A stretch of 64,000 bases of DNA from Chaetomidium leptoderma. Taxonomy: Eukaryota > Ascomycota > Sordariomycetes > Sordariales > Chaetomiaceae. The stretch spans positions 241,605 through 305,604 of the forward strand of contig MU856840.1 of assembly GCA_033296705.1 (NCBI GenBank), given 5' to 3'. Below the pieces are notes generated by a model. That model was not told where the DNA came from. It did not search any database and saw nothing but the letters and a program-made list of their open reading frames with translations. Below, one piece after another: positions 33,190 through 42,773 of the stretch. Numbering within the stretch: the first letter of the stretch is position 1; every line of letters starts with the position of its first letter. Made by a program: the position numbers and the translations under genes.

Positions 33190-35404
33190 ATGGCAACAGA
33201 AAACGAGACTGCGGTCGCTGAGCTGCCGACCGAAAAAGACGGCCAAGGCGCGGCTTCTGCACCAGCAGCGTCGCTTGAACCGCCTTCGACAGACAGCAAG
33301 ATGGAAAACGAGCAGAGCTATCCGACTGGCGTAAGGCTCTTCATGATTGGCTTTGGCCTGTGTCTTGCCGTCATCTGCAGCAACCTAGTCAGTACCCCCT
33401 CGCATCCGCTTTCCGCTTTCCGGGCCTTTAGCATCTTCTGGTGGTCTGCTAACCAGTGCTTACATCCATTCTAGGATCGCTCTATCCTGGGCGTGGCCAC
33501 CCCCCAGATCACGACCGAGTTCAACTCGCTCGGCGACATCGGCTGGTATGGCTCGGCCTACCTGTTGACGTCGTGCTGTTCGCAAATGTTCTTTGGCAAG
33601 GTCTACGCCCACTTCAACGCCAAGTGGATCTTCCTGTCGGCCCTGGCCATCTTCGAGATTGGTTCCATTCTCTGCGCGGCGGCCCCCGACTCGGACTACC
33701 TTATCGTGGGCCGGGCCGTCGCCGGTCTTGGCGCCACGGGCATTTCGACCGGAGCTCTCCTGGTAATAAGTTTCCACATCCGCCGTCAGCCGCCAAGGCT
33801 GCAAAGCTGACACATGGGTCGACGTCGCCGCCAGATCATCTCCCGCAGCATGCCTGTCTCCAGACGGCCCAAGTACACGGCCATGATCGGAGCGGCCATG
33901 GGCGGTATATCGTGGCCCCTTTTCCCTCCACACCACAAGACCAGTTCCTAACATGCAGGTGCCTTTGTTGAACAGTAACATTGGTCATTGCCCCTTTCCT
34001 GGGCGGCGTTCTGACGGACAGGGTGACTTGGAGTACGCCCCCTTCCCTTCCCTTCCCTATCCCCAGACACTGTATTGATATGCTCCAGGATGGTGCTTTT
34101 GGATCAACCTCCCCCTCGGAGGCGTGACGCTGCTCATCACCCTTTTCCTCGTCCATATTCCCCAGGAATCCGGTCAGAACGAAGCCGTCTCATGGTCCCA
34201 ATTCGCCCAAAAGATGGACCTCGTCGGCAACACCATCTTGCTCCCGTGCCTTGTCTGCCTCCTCTTGGCGCTTCAGTGGGGCGGCACCACGTACGCCTGG
34301 AACAGCTGGCGATGCATTCTGCTCCTCTGTATATTCGCCGTCCTGTTCCTCGTGTGGGCCTATGCCGAGGCTCGCGGCGGCGACAACAGCACCGTGCCCA
34401 GGCGCCTGCTCAAGATGAGGTCCATCCTTGCTGCGACGTGGTTCGCCTTCTGCCTCTTTGGCATGCTGTTCGTGCAGACGTACTACGTGCCCGTCTATTT
34501 CCAAGTCGCGGCGGGCGATTCGGCCTACCAGGCGGGAATTAGTGAGTGATTGCGAACCAGAAATCACCCCATTCTCGCCCTTGGTTATGTGAATGCATCT
34601 GCTGACCTTGCACGCTACAGAGATGCTGGCTACTACGGCTGCAATGACGGTCTTCTTCCCGATAACGGGCGTTTTGGTAAGTGAAGCCGTATTCTCTCAA
34701 CCACAACGCAAGCAATGGACTGAGTATGGTGGTATAGACAACCGCCACCGGGTATTACGTCCCGAGCATGATTGCCGGCTCAGTTGTTTCCGCCGTCGCC
34801 AGTGGCCTCATGATCCGATTCGGGGTCAACACCAGTACCGCCTCCTGGGCTGTAGCACTTGTTCTTGCGGGCATGGGCTTCGGCCTGGGCGGCCAACAAT
34901 GCATGATGGTTCCACAAACCATTCTCGAGGGCGACGACATCGCCTTGGGAACCTCGGTGGTAAGTTCAACCGCAACGCAGCCAAGCAAGTGTGTCAGAGG
35001 ACAAGCTGACCCCAGCCGCTCAGATCATGTTCGCCGAAACACTCTCTGGGTCGGTTTTCCTGGCCGTGTGCGAGAATGTTTTCGAGACCAGGCTGATTCG
35101 CGAGCTCGAGTTCCGGGCTCCCAATGCCGATCCTGCCTACGTGATTGCCAGCGGCGCTTCGGGGCTGCGGGCTGCCATGTCACAGCTGTACGACGTACAG
35201 ACGGTCGATAACATCATCGAGTCTTTTGTGGCGGCGCTGCAGCCTGTGTGGACTGTAGCTGTGGTCCTCGCCGCGCTGAGCGTTTTGGGCTCGTTAGCGA
35301 CGGAATGGGTCAGTGTCAAGGGGAACGACAGAAAGGACGGAATGGTGAAGCAGGACAAGTCGTCTGTGGAGGACGGGCCGTCGAACGAGACAGCCGCCGC
35401 TTAG
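33190..35404 (+). CDS. MFS drug/metabolite exporter (DHA2-type)
   Basis: Eight exons: 33190-33387, 33475-33762, 33835-33904, 33976-34032, 34089-34541, 34621-34676, 34738-34959, 35024-35404 (574 residues). Joins are supported by continuous family motifs: DRSILGVATPQI after intron 1, IGRAVAGLG-type VGRAVAGLGATG, then LGGVLTDRVTWRWCFWINLP across introns 3 and 4. Many hydrophobic segments fit a 14-helix drug:H+ antiporter. The N-terminal ~40 residues are hydrophilic and the C-terminus is charged, as usual for plasma-membrane exporters. Being divergent from the cluster regulator, it most likely exports the cluster product or gives self-protection. A transporter for another substrate cannot be excluded. 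Confidence 0.87.
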
Positions 35405-35977
35405 GTTTTTTCTACCAGCGTTTATACCTGCAATATAACGAGCAACTCTGGCAGCTAGTCACTTGGTTTATTTTTCTTTTATCACGCTGGAGAATGTATC
35501 AATATGTGATTTAAAGGATCATGCCAGTTCTACGGCATACAAATGACATCTGGCGACTTCATTACGGCCAGAAAAAGTCATCTCGGAACACTGGCACCCG
35601 TTCCAACGACGGCGTCTGCGCGATCGATACTTGACTGTGAAGATGCACGAATCCTAACCAGCAAGCGGGTTTCTGAGCCTCTCAAATATCTTGGCCCCGT
35701 ACAAAGGGAACCTGGACTCATTTACGGTCGTATAACTGAACATAAATGATCACCGGAGGTTTTCGGAAAAAGACGGAGGTGTCATGAGTCGGTAGTCGCT
35801 GATGGAACGAAAAGTGGCCCAGAGGAGTCTACAAAATTGCCAGTAGGATCTGGTCTATCTTTATTAGACCAAGCCCGGCCTTACTTAGTTGCTCACCTAT
35901 ACTCCGTTTCCATCAGTACTTAAGCAATCCAATTTTCTCAGGGCTTTTTCAGCCGTCGCGAATCCACCTCAGGAAAC
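35405..35977. other. Intergenic region, MFS / OMT-like gene
   Basis: A 573 bp spacer between two same-strand cluster genes. CGG-containing half-sites cluster at about 35754-35780 (CGGAGG, CGGAAA, CGGAGG) upstream of the OMT-like gene. No open frame with recognisable sequence. Confidence 0.45.
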
Positions 35978-37120
35978 ATGACAGACCAACAGCCCTCATC
36001 CCGGCCCAACCTGCGCCAGGCGCTCGAGCTGGCCGGCAGCCACTTTGTCAACCTGGTCGAGATAGGCATTCTTAAAGCCTTCATCGACTTTGGTGTCTTT
36101 GACAAGCTGCCCGAGTCGGACGACGAGTCCTCGTCGTCCATCACCGTCGCCGAACTGGCCGCCCGCATGCCCAACTGCGACGAGGCCACGCTCGAGCGCA
36201 TGGCCAACTTCCTCGTCGCGGCGGGGATCCTCGCCTCGCCCAGCCCTGGCCGCGTCGCCCACACGCCCTCGTCGCGGGCCTACTGCACCGGCCAGGTGCC
36301 CGCGGGCTTCATCGTGCACGTGTACAACTTTTTGCTGCGGCCCGTGGCCTGCTGGAGCACCTTCTTCGAGCGCCAGGGCGGCCGTCTCGCAGCGCCTGTC
36401 GACAGCCACCACAACCCGCTGGGGCTGGCGACAGGCCACCCCGCCAGGGACCTGTACGGGATCCTGGACGCGGAGCCAAAGCTGGCCAAGCTGTTCAATG
36501 CCGCCATGCAGGGCTCGGCCAAGATTTATTCCCTCGACGGCGTGTACGACTTTGGCTGGATGCGCGACCTGCTTGGTCTAGACGACGGCCCTGCCATCGT
36601 CGACGTCGGCGGCTCGAGCGGCGGCGCGCTTATCGACATCCTGAGCGCCAACGCCTTCGTGCCGCCTGCGCGGTGCGCCGTCCTGGACCTCCCGCAGGCC
36701 CTTGAGGGCGACGGAACAGGAACAGGAACAGCAGCCACGGCCGAGGCGCCGGGGGTCCAGCTGGTCAGCGGGTCCATGTTCGCGTTGCCGCTGCCTGCGC
36801 CCGTGCGCGGCGCACTGGTGTACCACCTCCGGCGCGTGCTCAACGACTTCCCCGACGGGGCCGTGGCGCAGGCGCTCACGGCGATCCGGGCGGCGTGCCG
36901 GCCCGACGGGACGTCGCGCGTGCTGATCGTCGAGGAGCTGCTGCACTCCAACAGGTCCAAGTTCAGCGTCGCGCAGGACATCTTTGTCATGAACTTTGGG
37001 GGGAAACGGCGCAGTGCCAACATGTTTGGGGCGTTGGCGGACAGGGCCGGGTTTCGGGTCAACGCCGTGCTGGAGGATAAGGCGACCGATTTTGGTGTAG
37101 TGGAGTTGGTGACGGTCTAA
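35978..37120 (+). CDS. O-methyltransferase-fold protein with His-to-Asn at the catalytic site
   Basis: An intronless 380-residue member of the COMT-like class: an N-terminal winged-helix dimerisation region (LVEIGILKAFIDFGVFDKL, AARMPNCDEATLERMANFLV), a SAM motif (VDVGGSSGG, glycine-rich but with Ser in the loop), and a C-terminal NRSKFSVAQDIFVMNFGGKRR segment. In active relatives the catalytic base is the His of an LHDW-type motif. Here that place reads LRRVLNDFPD, so Asn replaces His. SAM binding may persist while methyl transfer is doubtful. OMT-like proteins that lost this chemistry in PKS-NRPS clusters (LepI, PdxI, HpiI/EpiI) are pericyclases, so a pericyclase role is a serious alternative to a methyltransferase. 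It lies inside the cluster, between exporter and regulator 2. The reaction is unproven. Confidence 0.85.
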   Translation: MTDQQPSSRPNLRQALELAGSHFVNLVEIGILKAFIDFGVFDKLPESDDESSSSITVAELAARMPNCDEATLERMANFLVAAGILASPSPGRVAHTPSSRAYCTGQVPAGFIVHVYNFLLRPVACWSTFFERQGGRLAAPVDSHHNPLGLATGHPARDLYGILDAEPKLAKLFNAAMQGSAKIYSLDGVYDFGWMRDLLGLDDGPAIVDVGGSSGGALIDILSANAFVPPARCAVLDLPQALEGDGTGTGTAATAEAPGVQLVSGSMFALPLPAPVRGALVYHLRRVLNDFPDGAVAQALTAIRAACRPDGTSRVLIVEELLHSNRSKFSVAQDIFVMNFGGKRRSANMFGALADRAGFRVNAVLEDKATDFGVVELVTV

Positions 37121-37497
37121 GACGGCTGAGTCTGATGAGCTGCTGCGGGTAGCAGGGGCTGTTCGCTACCTGGTAGGCCGGTAGGTAGCTACCTAGGTAG
37201 GTATCCGCCAGGCGTGGCAGTTCAGACGCGCCAAAGGACTTGATCTGCAGACCGTGCATGCTAGTGACTGCCCAGTAGATTCACAAGGTACGTCAAAAAC
37301 TGGCCATCTCGTCGACAAGTACGTGAAATCCGGTATGTTACTCGTCTCTACCTAGGCAACAAGTAATCTATGCTACAGCCCCATGGTTTCGCGAAGCAGC
37401 TCCTTGGTTTCTGCAGCCCTCTTCCGCAGCGCCACAAAAGCGTCCTGCAAGCCGTTGACGCTTGGCTGCGCGGGCGGCGGCAGCGTCGTCCCCCGCA
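37121..37497. other. OMT-like / regulator 2 convergent spacer
   Basis: The 3' ends of two convergent genes meet here. Positions 37372-37540 read in a second minus frame as a plausible regulator C-terminus (LQDAFVALRKRAAETKELL) ending in TAG, so part of this may belong to regulator 2. Short CCTACCTAGGTAGGTA-like repeats occur at 37168-37205. Confidence 0.45.
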
Positions 37498-38892
37498 TCA
37501 TAGTAGAAGCCGATCCCATCGTTCCATGCTCCTCGTGAAGACCGTCGCATCATGGATTGGACCGCCGGCTGCCGGAGTATGGGGTGAGAATCCGAGTGCC
37601 TCCTGCGCTTTGCCGAGGCCGTCGACGAGCAACGAGAGGGCTGTGTGTACTCGGGTGTGGAATTTGTTCAGGGGCGGCAGCTCGCCCAGGCACAGGTTCG
37701 GGTCCACGGTGCAGGCCTCGCCAGGTTCAGTCGACGGTCTCACACCGTTTCTGGCTTGACTCCTGAGGTAGGTCTGCAGGTGGCTGAGGACAAGGTCAAA
37801 CAGCTGCACGAGCATGACGCTGCAGCTGGTGAGAATAAAGGCAGCCGGCACGTCGAGGTGGCACGAGGATGGCGTGGACCACGGGTGCGCGGTGGTCAGA
37901 CAGACGTTGAGCCGATCTACCGCATGCTGGGCTGACGCGAAGCTTGTTGCTTCCCACGGCAGTTGGCAATGCACGTCGTGGTCCAAGACTGCTGCCATGT
38001 GACGCCGGCCGCGGCAGACGCTGCGCATCGCTGCAGCGACTTGGACGAATTGCAGCGAGAGATGCATCACTGTGCCAATGGGGTACTCATCCAGAGTCTC
38101 GGGTCCGGGACCGGTACTCCAGGGTCCTTGGCGCAGCGCCTCGAGTCGTTCGTGCATGTCTGACGCGAGTCGTAGCAAGGCTTCCACATTGGGCTCCAAT
38201 GATGCCGCGGCAGCTGATCCCTCCGGCTTGTTGTTGGGGCTAAACGCCATGGGGCCAGTGGCATCCGCAAAGTGACAGTCCCTCAGGCCACCATTGGTCT
38301 CGTCGGCATCTTGGACGTCCGTAACACACGCCCCCCCCATTGGATGTCTCTGGTCCGCAACCGCAACGTCGGCCATGTCGTGACCGTCAAGCAGGTACTG
38401 AGGGATTGGCGTCTCGGCATCCATCATGGCGGCAGACCCGGGCCGGTACTCTGCCATGGTGCCGCCCATGGATGCGAGAACCCACATGTCGACAAGCGGC
38501 AAGTCATGTCCGATCTGGTCCGCGGTCGACGTCATAGTAGGAGTTGAGCCCGTCCTCCGCGTCCGGTCCTCGTCGGCGGTGGGGGACGGCCCGGCCCGCA
38601 CTATCGGAACAGGAGATTTAGCCAGTGTTGGAGGCAGCGGATGGTGGTCGTCGTCGTAGTTGTCGACGTTGATGGGCTTCTCTTCGGCTGCGGGATCCCG
38701 TGTAGCACGATTCGGTTTCTTCCTCCGGGAAAAGACGCAGTCCACCATTGCGCGGGCACACCTCTTGCACGGCGTCGCATTGCCATGGCCGTCCACCGAC
38801 TGAGGAATGCATTTAAGCTTGTGGAACCTGCACCTCTCGCAAGACGTCCGCACTGATAGCGACGTATTGGACTCCAGCAGACCCGGGTCCAT
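37498..38892 (-). CDS. AflR-type Zn2Cys6 transcription factor, cluster regulator 2
   Basis: One open frame of 464 residues from the ATG at 38892, which places the zinc cluster near the N-terminus (CERCRFHKLKC, then PCKRCARAMVDC). An acidic, Pro-rich linker follows, then a C-terminal half resembling the aflatoxin-regulatory domain (VEALLRLASDMHERLEAL, HVDVP-like CHLDVPAAFILTSCSVMLVQLFDLVLSHL). AflR-type proteins activate their own cluster through TCGN5CGA sites; one such site is in the trans-ER/Diels-Alderase promoter. The frame stops at DRLLL, but an overlapping frame continues about 45 residues further with helix-like sequence, so a 3' frameshift or missed splice is possible. It marks the right side of the cluster. 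Confidence 0.8.
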   Translation of the reverse strand: MDPGLLESNTSLSVRTSCERCRFHKLKCIPQSVDGHGNATPCKRCARAMVDCVFSRRKKPNRATRDPAAEEKPINVDNYDDDHHPLPPTLAKSPVPIVRAGPSPTADEDRTRRTGSTPTMTSTADQIGHDLPLVDMWVLASMGGTMAEYRPGSAAMMDAETPIPQYLLDGHDMADVAVADQRHPMGGACVTDVQDADETNGGLRDCHFADATGPMAFSPNNKPEGSAAAASLEPNVEALLRLASDMHERLEALRQGPWSTGPGPETLDEYPIGTVMHLSLQFVQVAAAMRSVCRGRRHMAAVLDHDVHCQLPWEATSFASAQHAVDRLNVCLTTAHPWSTPSSCHLDVPAAFILTSCSVMLVQLFDLVLSHLQTYLRSQARNGVRPSTEPGEACTVDPNLCLGELPPLNKFHTRVHTALSLLVDGLGKAQEALGFSPHTPAAGGPIHDATVFTRSMERWDRLLL

Positions 38893-39464
38893 GTTCCTTG
38901 CTTGCCCACTGCCAACAAATGTGTAATCTCGTCTGGAATAAGAGTGCTCGGAGAGAACCTTGGATGATAGTGGCCGATACGGAAACAACAGCATCTCTTA
39001 TATTGCCAGTCTACACCTGCAGCAGCCCCTTGCCACTTCGTTCAGCTGCTGCGTGCTCGACAAATATCTTGTTGCCTGCCTGTATGCATTCTGGGACGGG
39101 TCAACCGCATGCATGGATATTGGCTGATTCCTCTTGGATTCACCATCGTGAGAGGGACAGAGAGTCAGGGTGGGATTGGGGTCGTCATGATCAATGGGCC
39201 CAACGTGCATGGACGAGAAACCGTTGGTGATGTATTTGCCTGATGAACAATCAAAACCTGCGGCTGGCGTCGTAGTTTAACCCGCCCTCGCATCCGCCTG
39301 CCCAGGCTCGACCCCTATATATGTCGTATTTTGCCCCTAACCTGACGGCCATATCCCTGCATCCCTTCCCGGGTTCCGCGGTCACCTTCTTGTTCCGGGC
39401 AGGAGCTGAACTCGGTCTTTCCCCGCTGTGCAGCGGCAAAATAAGAATGTCCGACTTCGCACAT
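38893..39464. other. Regulator 2 upstream region
   Basis: A promoter region for the minus-strand regulator, then unannotated sequence leading into the repeat zone. An upstream in-frame ATG at 38994 would add 34 unconvincing residues. No further gene is seen. Confidence 0.45.
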
Positions 39465-39700
39465 GGACTACCAACCGCCCGCACTTGCAGACGTGAGTGG
39501 ACTGGTTCCGTGCAGACGTAGGCGGACTGTTCCGATTTGTCGACAGCACCATTCGCCCGCACTTTCAGACGTGAGTGGATTAGTTCTGATCAGTTGAGTG
39601 CGCAGCCATCGACAGCACCAACGGCCCGCACTTGCATACGTAGGCGGATTGATCCGATTTTTCGACAGCACCAACCGCCCGCACTTGCAGTGCTTGCCGC
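39465..39700. repeat. Imperfect minisatellite
   Basis: Four diverged units share CGACAGCACCAACCGCCCGC, then ACTTGCAGACGTRRGTGGAYTG and a TCCGATTT end. Unit length varies from about 53 to 75 bp. Similar cores start near 39470, 39540, 39610 and 39664. It is non-coding by appearance. Confidence 0.75.
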
Positions 39701-39790
39701 CAGGGCCTTGTGCATGGGGGCGGATAATCCGTCCTTCGCGCTTTGCTGTTTACACTGGCTGTTCGATACTTGAGTACCTGGCTTTGCGCG

Positions 39791-39898
39791 TGTAACGGTC
39801 TCAAGCAGTATATTACAACTAGCTGATGACGACTCTACGAGTACACTAATCTTGAAGAGAGAAGAAGAAAGGAAAGAATGAACCGTTCCAGTGTCACA
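39791..39898 (-). mobile_element. Possible gypsy LTR fragment
   Basis: A 108 bp segment starts TGTGAC and ends GTTACA on the minus strand, so it has TG...CA ends with near-inverted termini. It lies about 130 bp beyond the stop of a chromodomain relic in the same orientation, where a 3' LTR would be. There is no clear polypurine tract or second LTR, so the call is tentative. Confidence 0.3.
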
Positions 39899-40026
39899 AT
39901 CTTTGTGCGTCCAGATGGGGCCGTGGGTCGTGTGTGGACCTGGCGCTGTTGTCAGAGGTATCGGGTCAGGGGTTCGGCCGAGGGTCGCCGAGGCCAACAT
40001 CGGGCTCAGTCCGTAATAATACCCTC

Positions 40027-40155
40027 CTACTTCCCCTGACCGTTGGCTGTTATCTTCCCGTGCGTAGCTTCGTACCTGTCAAGCGCCTCCCTGTCCAGCA
40101 AGGCGCTGAGCGGTTCCCATGTCGGTTGCGTGTAACCCGTCCATTTGCACCAGCA
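40027..40155 (-). pseudogene. Chromodomain relic of a Ty3/gypsy-type pol
   Basis: About 43 residues at the end of a minus-strand frame read CKWTGYTQPTWEPLSAL then LLDREALDRYEATHG and stop. This is the second half of a retrotransposon chromodomain, which sits at the very C-terminus of chromovirus pol. No integrase or reverse transcriptase sequence precedes it; the homology begins abruptly near 40155. It is a dead fragment. Confidence 0.65.
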
Positions 40156-40199
40156 CTGTGAGGGACGAGCGACACCTTGACGAGGCACGGGAGCACTGC

Positions 40200-40262
40200 T
40201 AGTGAGAGAGATTGTCAAACTGCTCTTGGACAAGGGAGCGGAGGTTAACGCGCAAGCCCAGC
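40200..40262 (+). pseudogene. Single ankyrin-repeat fragment
   Basis: Reading + from about 40203, VREIVKLLLDKGAEVNAQA is the second half of an ankyrin repeat. It lacks the start of the repeat and runs into unrelated sequence. It is likely a piece of a former ankyrin gene moved or broken next to the chromodomain relic. Confidence 0.5.
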
Positions 40263-40804
40263 AAGCCAGCAAGCCCAGCAAGGCCAGAACCAAGCCTCGA
40301 GGGGTCGGGCGCAGTTGGTTCGCGTCCCCGAACCGGGAACGGGATCCTGGCGCCAAAATGCACCGCCATCGCGAATGCGCGGGGTGCGAGCTGAGGGACT
40401 TAATGGGGTGTGAACCAAGTAGAACGGGCGACGCCTTCCGGCCTCCGTCGCCGGCGCCGTTTGCAGTCGTCACGGAGCCGGCCCCACTCCGGGAATGCGA
40501 ACGGGTTCTCGGCCGGCAAAGCCTCGGGCGAGGCGTTGGCTCGTGCTTGCTGAGTCATCAATTGCAGTTGTGCGAAAGTCGAGATTTTGCGAGGTGGCGC
40601 AGGTTCTGGGTCTTGCCGCTGCTGGTCCAGTATATACTTTGGGTATCTCTGCTAGTTAAACACGACTCAACTTAGCAACTTACATATCCCATACTGACAT
40701 TGTAGCAATCATGGAGCCTACGAGGCGATGCTTGTGGGAGCTTCGTCTTGTGGACCGTGGCCCATGATACCCGACTAAGAGCTCGCGAGCCTGGAGTCCC
40801 GTTA

Positions 40805-41300
40805 GAGTGTGGCGACGGGGCAGGACAAGTACCTCTGCTCCGTCGACTCGCCCTGCAAGAACGGCGCCCGTTGCCGTGTCAGCGGATAGTGCGGCTATGG
40901 CCCGACGTACTGCGGCGACGTGCGCGACAACGTGTTCGGCTACTACCAGAGCTGGAAGTCGTCGGGCAGCGAGTGCGGCGTGCTGGACCCGTCTCAGGCC
41001 CCCGTCGAGGCCCTCAAGGCCGTCAGCTTTGCCTTTGCCTATATCACGCCAGGCACGTACGACATCGTGCCCATGCCGGGCGAGGGCTTTGACCTCATCG
41101 CCCACGTCGCCAACGCCAAGATGCGCAACCCGGACAACAAGATGTGGGTGTCGATCGGCGGATGGACCTTCAACGACAACCACACGTCTACGCAGCCCGT
41201 CTTCTCCGACATCGCCAGCGCCGTGCAGAAGCAGGCAGCCTTTGCCAACAAGCTTACACAGTTCATGTCGCAATACAGCTTTGACGGCATCGACCGCGAC
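40805..41300 (+). pseudogene. Truncated chitin-binding/GH18 chitinase pseudogene
   Basis: A chitin-binding type 1 (hevein-like) segment (DSPCKNGARCRVSG, then CGYGPTYCGD) leads into a GH18 N-terminal half (VFGYYQSWKS, KAVSFAFAYITPG, MWVSIGGWTF). An in-frame TAG at 40887-40889 sits where family members have Gln or Trp before CGYGP. Sequence similarity stops just after SFDGIDRD; the catalytic DxxDxDxE motif is incomplete, so the catalytic Glu is absent. No start codon or signal peptide was found upstream. It abuts the F-box pseudogene on the other strand, so a deletion or rearrangement joined them. It is not functional as a chitinase. Confidence 0.8.
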
Positions 41301-41347
41301 TCAACTTGGCACACACTGCTCACACTCGTTCTGGACACCGGACACAG

Positions 41348-42469
41348 TCACCACACCATAGGCTCCTTGACCACGGCCACAAGCCCTAACTCGGCACCCG
41401 TATATTCCTCCGCGGCCTCCCTCCAAGCCTGCACGACCTCCTCGTCCGGGTGAAACACGGGGTGGGACTCGACAAGCAGCTCTGCCGTCCCACCACCACC
41501 ACCACCAACCGGAGGAGCCGAGGGCGCGCCGCCACCACGAGCAGTACCCGCCATAGCAGCAGCCGTGTACTCGACCTCCAGCCGTCCAATGCCGCGCCAG
41601 ACAGGCGGGTCCAGCACAAGGTCCATCTTCCGAAGCGCCGGCATCCGGCGCGCAGCCCGCGCGGCGGCCAGGAGCAGGGCGCGGGCGGCGTCCGGGTTGA
41701 GCTTGTCGCGGAAGGGGTTCTCTTTCTCGTCGCCGGGCGCGACGCTGCCGCTGGATTCCTCTGAGACGGACGAGGCCGCGCCATCGTCGTCCGAGTCCGA
41801 GTCTGAGGCGTCTGGGAGTCGCTGGAAACGCTACTTGCCTGACGGCGCGATGGCGCCTGGGTTGATGGTATAGTGGCGCATTGTCGGCCAGAGCGGATCG
41901 TTGTCTTGCTGCTGCTGCTGCTGCTGCTGGCCCCCATCATCGGCCTCATGTCCGCCATCATCCCCGCCACCCCCCTGATCGCCCCCTGGAATACCCCCCT
42001 GCACGTCTAAGTCTGCCATCGCTGCCGGTGACTCCGACGCCGTCGCCGTCGCCGCCTCCAGCAACCCAAAAACGCTCCTCACAACATCAGTAAAAACACC
42101 ATCATTCCTAGCCCTGTCAGCCTCATCCTCGCGTCGCGCCCGCGCCTGCTCGCCGCCGTACGGCGGCAGTAGTACGTCAACGCGGACGGAGCGTACGAAG
42201 CGGCGTACGCGGTCGAGCGTCAGCGCCTATAAGGCCCGTAGCGACGCTAGGCGCGCCGTGGTTAGCGTGACGTGCGTAAACGTCGCGGCCTCGACGCGCT
42301 ACTGCCACCCGCGCGACACGGTCGCGTACGGGGCGAGGGCGAGGGCGAGGGCATGCGCGGGGCTGCTGTCGCTGTCGTCGTTGTCGTCGTCGCTGTCGTG
42401 GCTGCTGCTGCCTTCGGCTGCGAGGTGCAAGATGATGTTGGCGATGATCTCATCTGGTAGACGACCCAT
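41348..42469 (-). pseudogene. F-box protein pseudogene with three in-frame TAG codons
   Basis: From an ATG at 42469 the frame opens with GRLPDEIIANIILHLA and LAPYATVSRGWQ, an F-box. It runs in one continuous frame to a stop at 41348, apart from three TAG codons: at 42301-42299 after SRGWQ, near 42213 in the LRAL*ALTLDRVRR region, and at 41833-41831 after APSGK. Protein-like sequence continues across each (VEAATFTHVTLT, RFVRSVRVDVLLPP, FQRLPDASDSDS, MPALRKMDLVLDPP). It contains a polyQ run and Gly-rich linkers. All three stops can be explained by single C:G to T:A changes from Gln or Trp codons. It is probably a dead gene, unless stops are recoded, for which there is no sign. Confidence 0.75.
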
Positions 42470-42773
42470 CTTGGGCGGCCAGGCCAGGCATGTTCGGTCG
42501 TTGCAGATGGCTTCGCCACTTTGGGGGTTCGTATTGGAGGATAAGGTACCTAGTAGGGGTCGAACGGCCCGACGCACATGCAGCCGCCAACCAACTACCA
42601 ACTGCGACATTGCAACCCCCAGCACCCAATCGCGGATCGCTAACTTTGTTTTCATCACCTGTGCCAAGACAAGAGGACCCCTTCCAGTCGCCTAACCTCC
42701 CTGAATCCTCACCCCCTCGCCCTTTTAGTCCGAGTTCCCTCCTTCATCTCTCTCTCTGTCGAGGTTGCTCGAA

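Noticed and set aside
41039..41338. 99-codon frame on - opposite the chitinase relic
   Set aside because: It is antisense to recognisable GH18 sequence.
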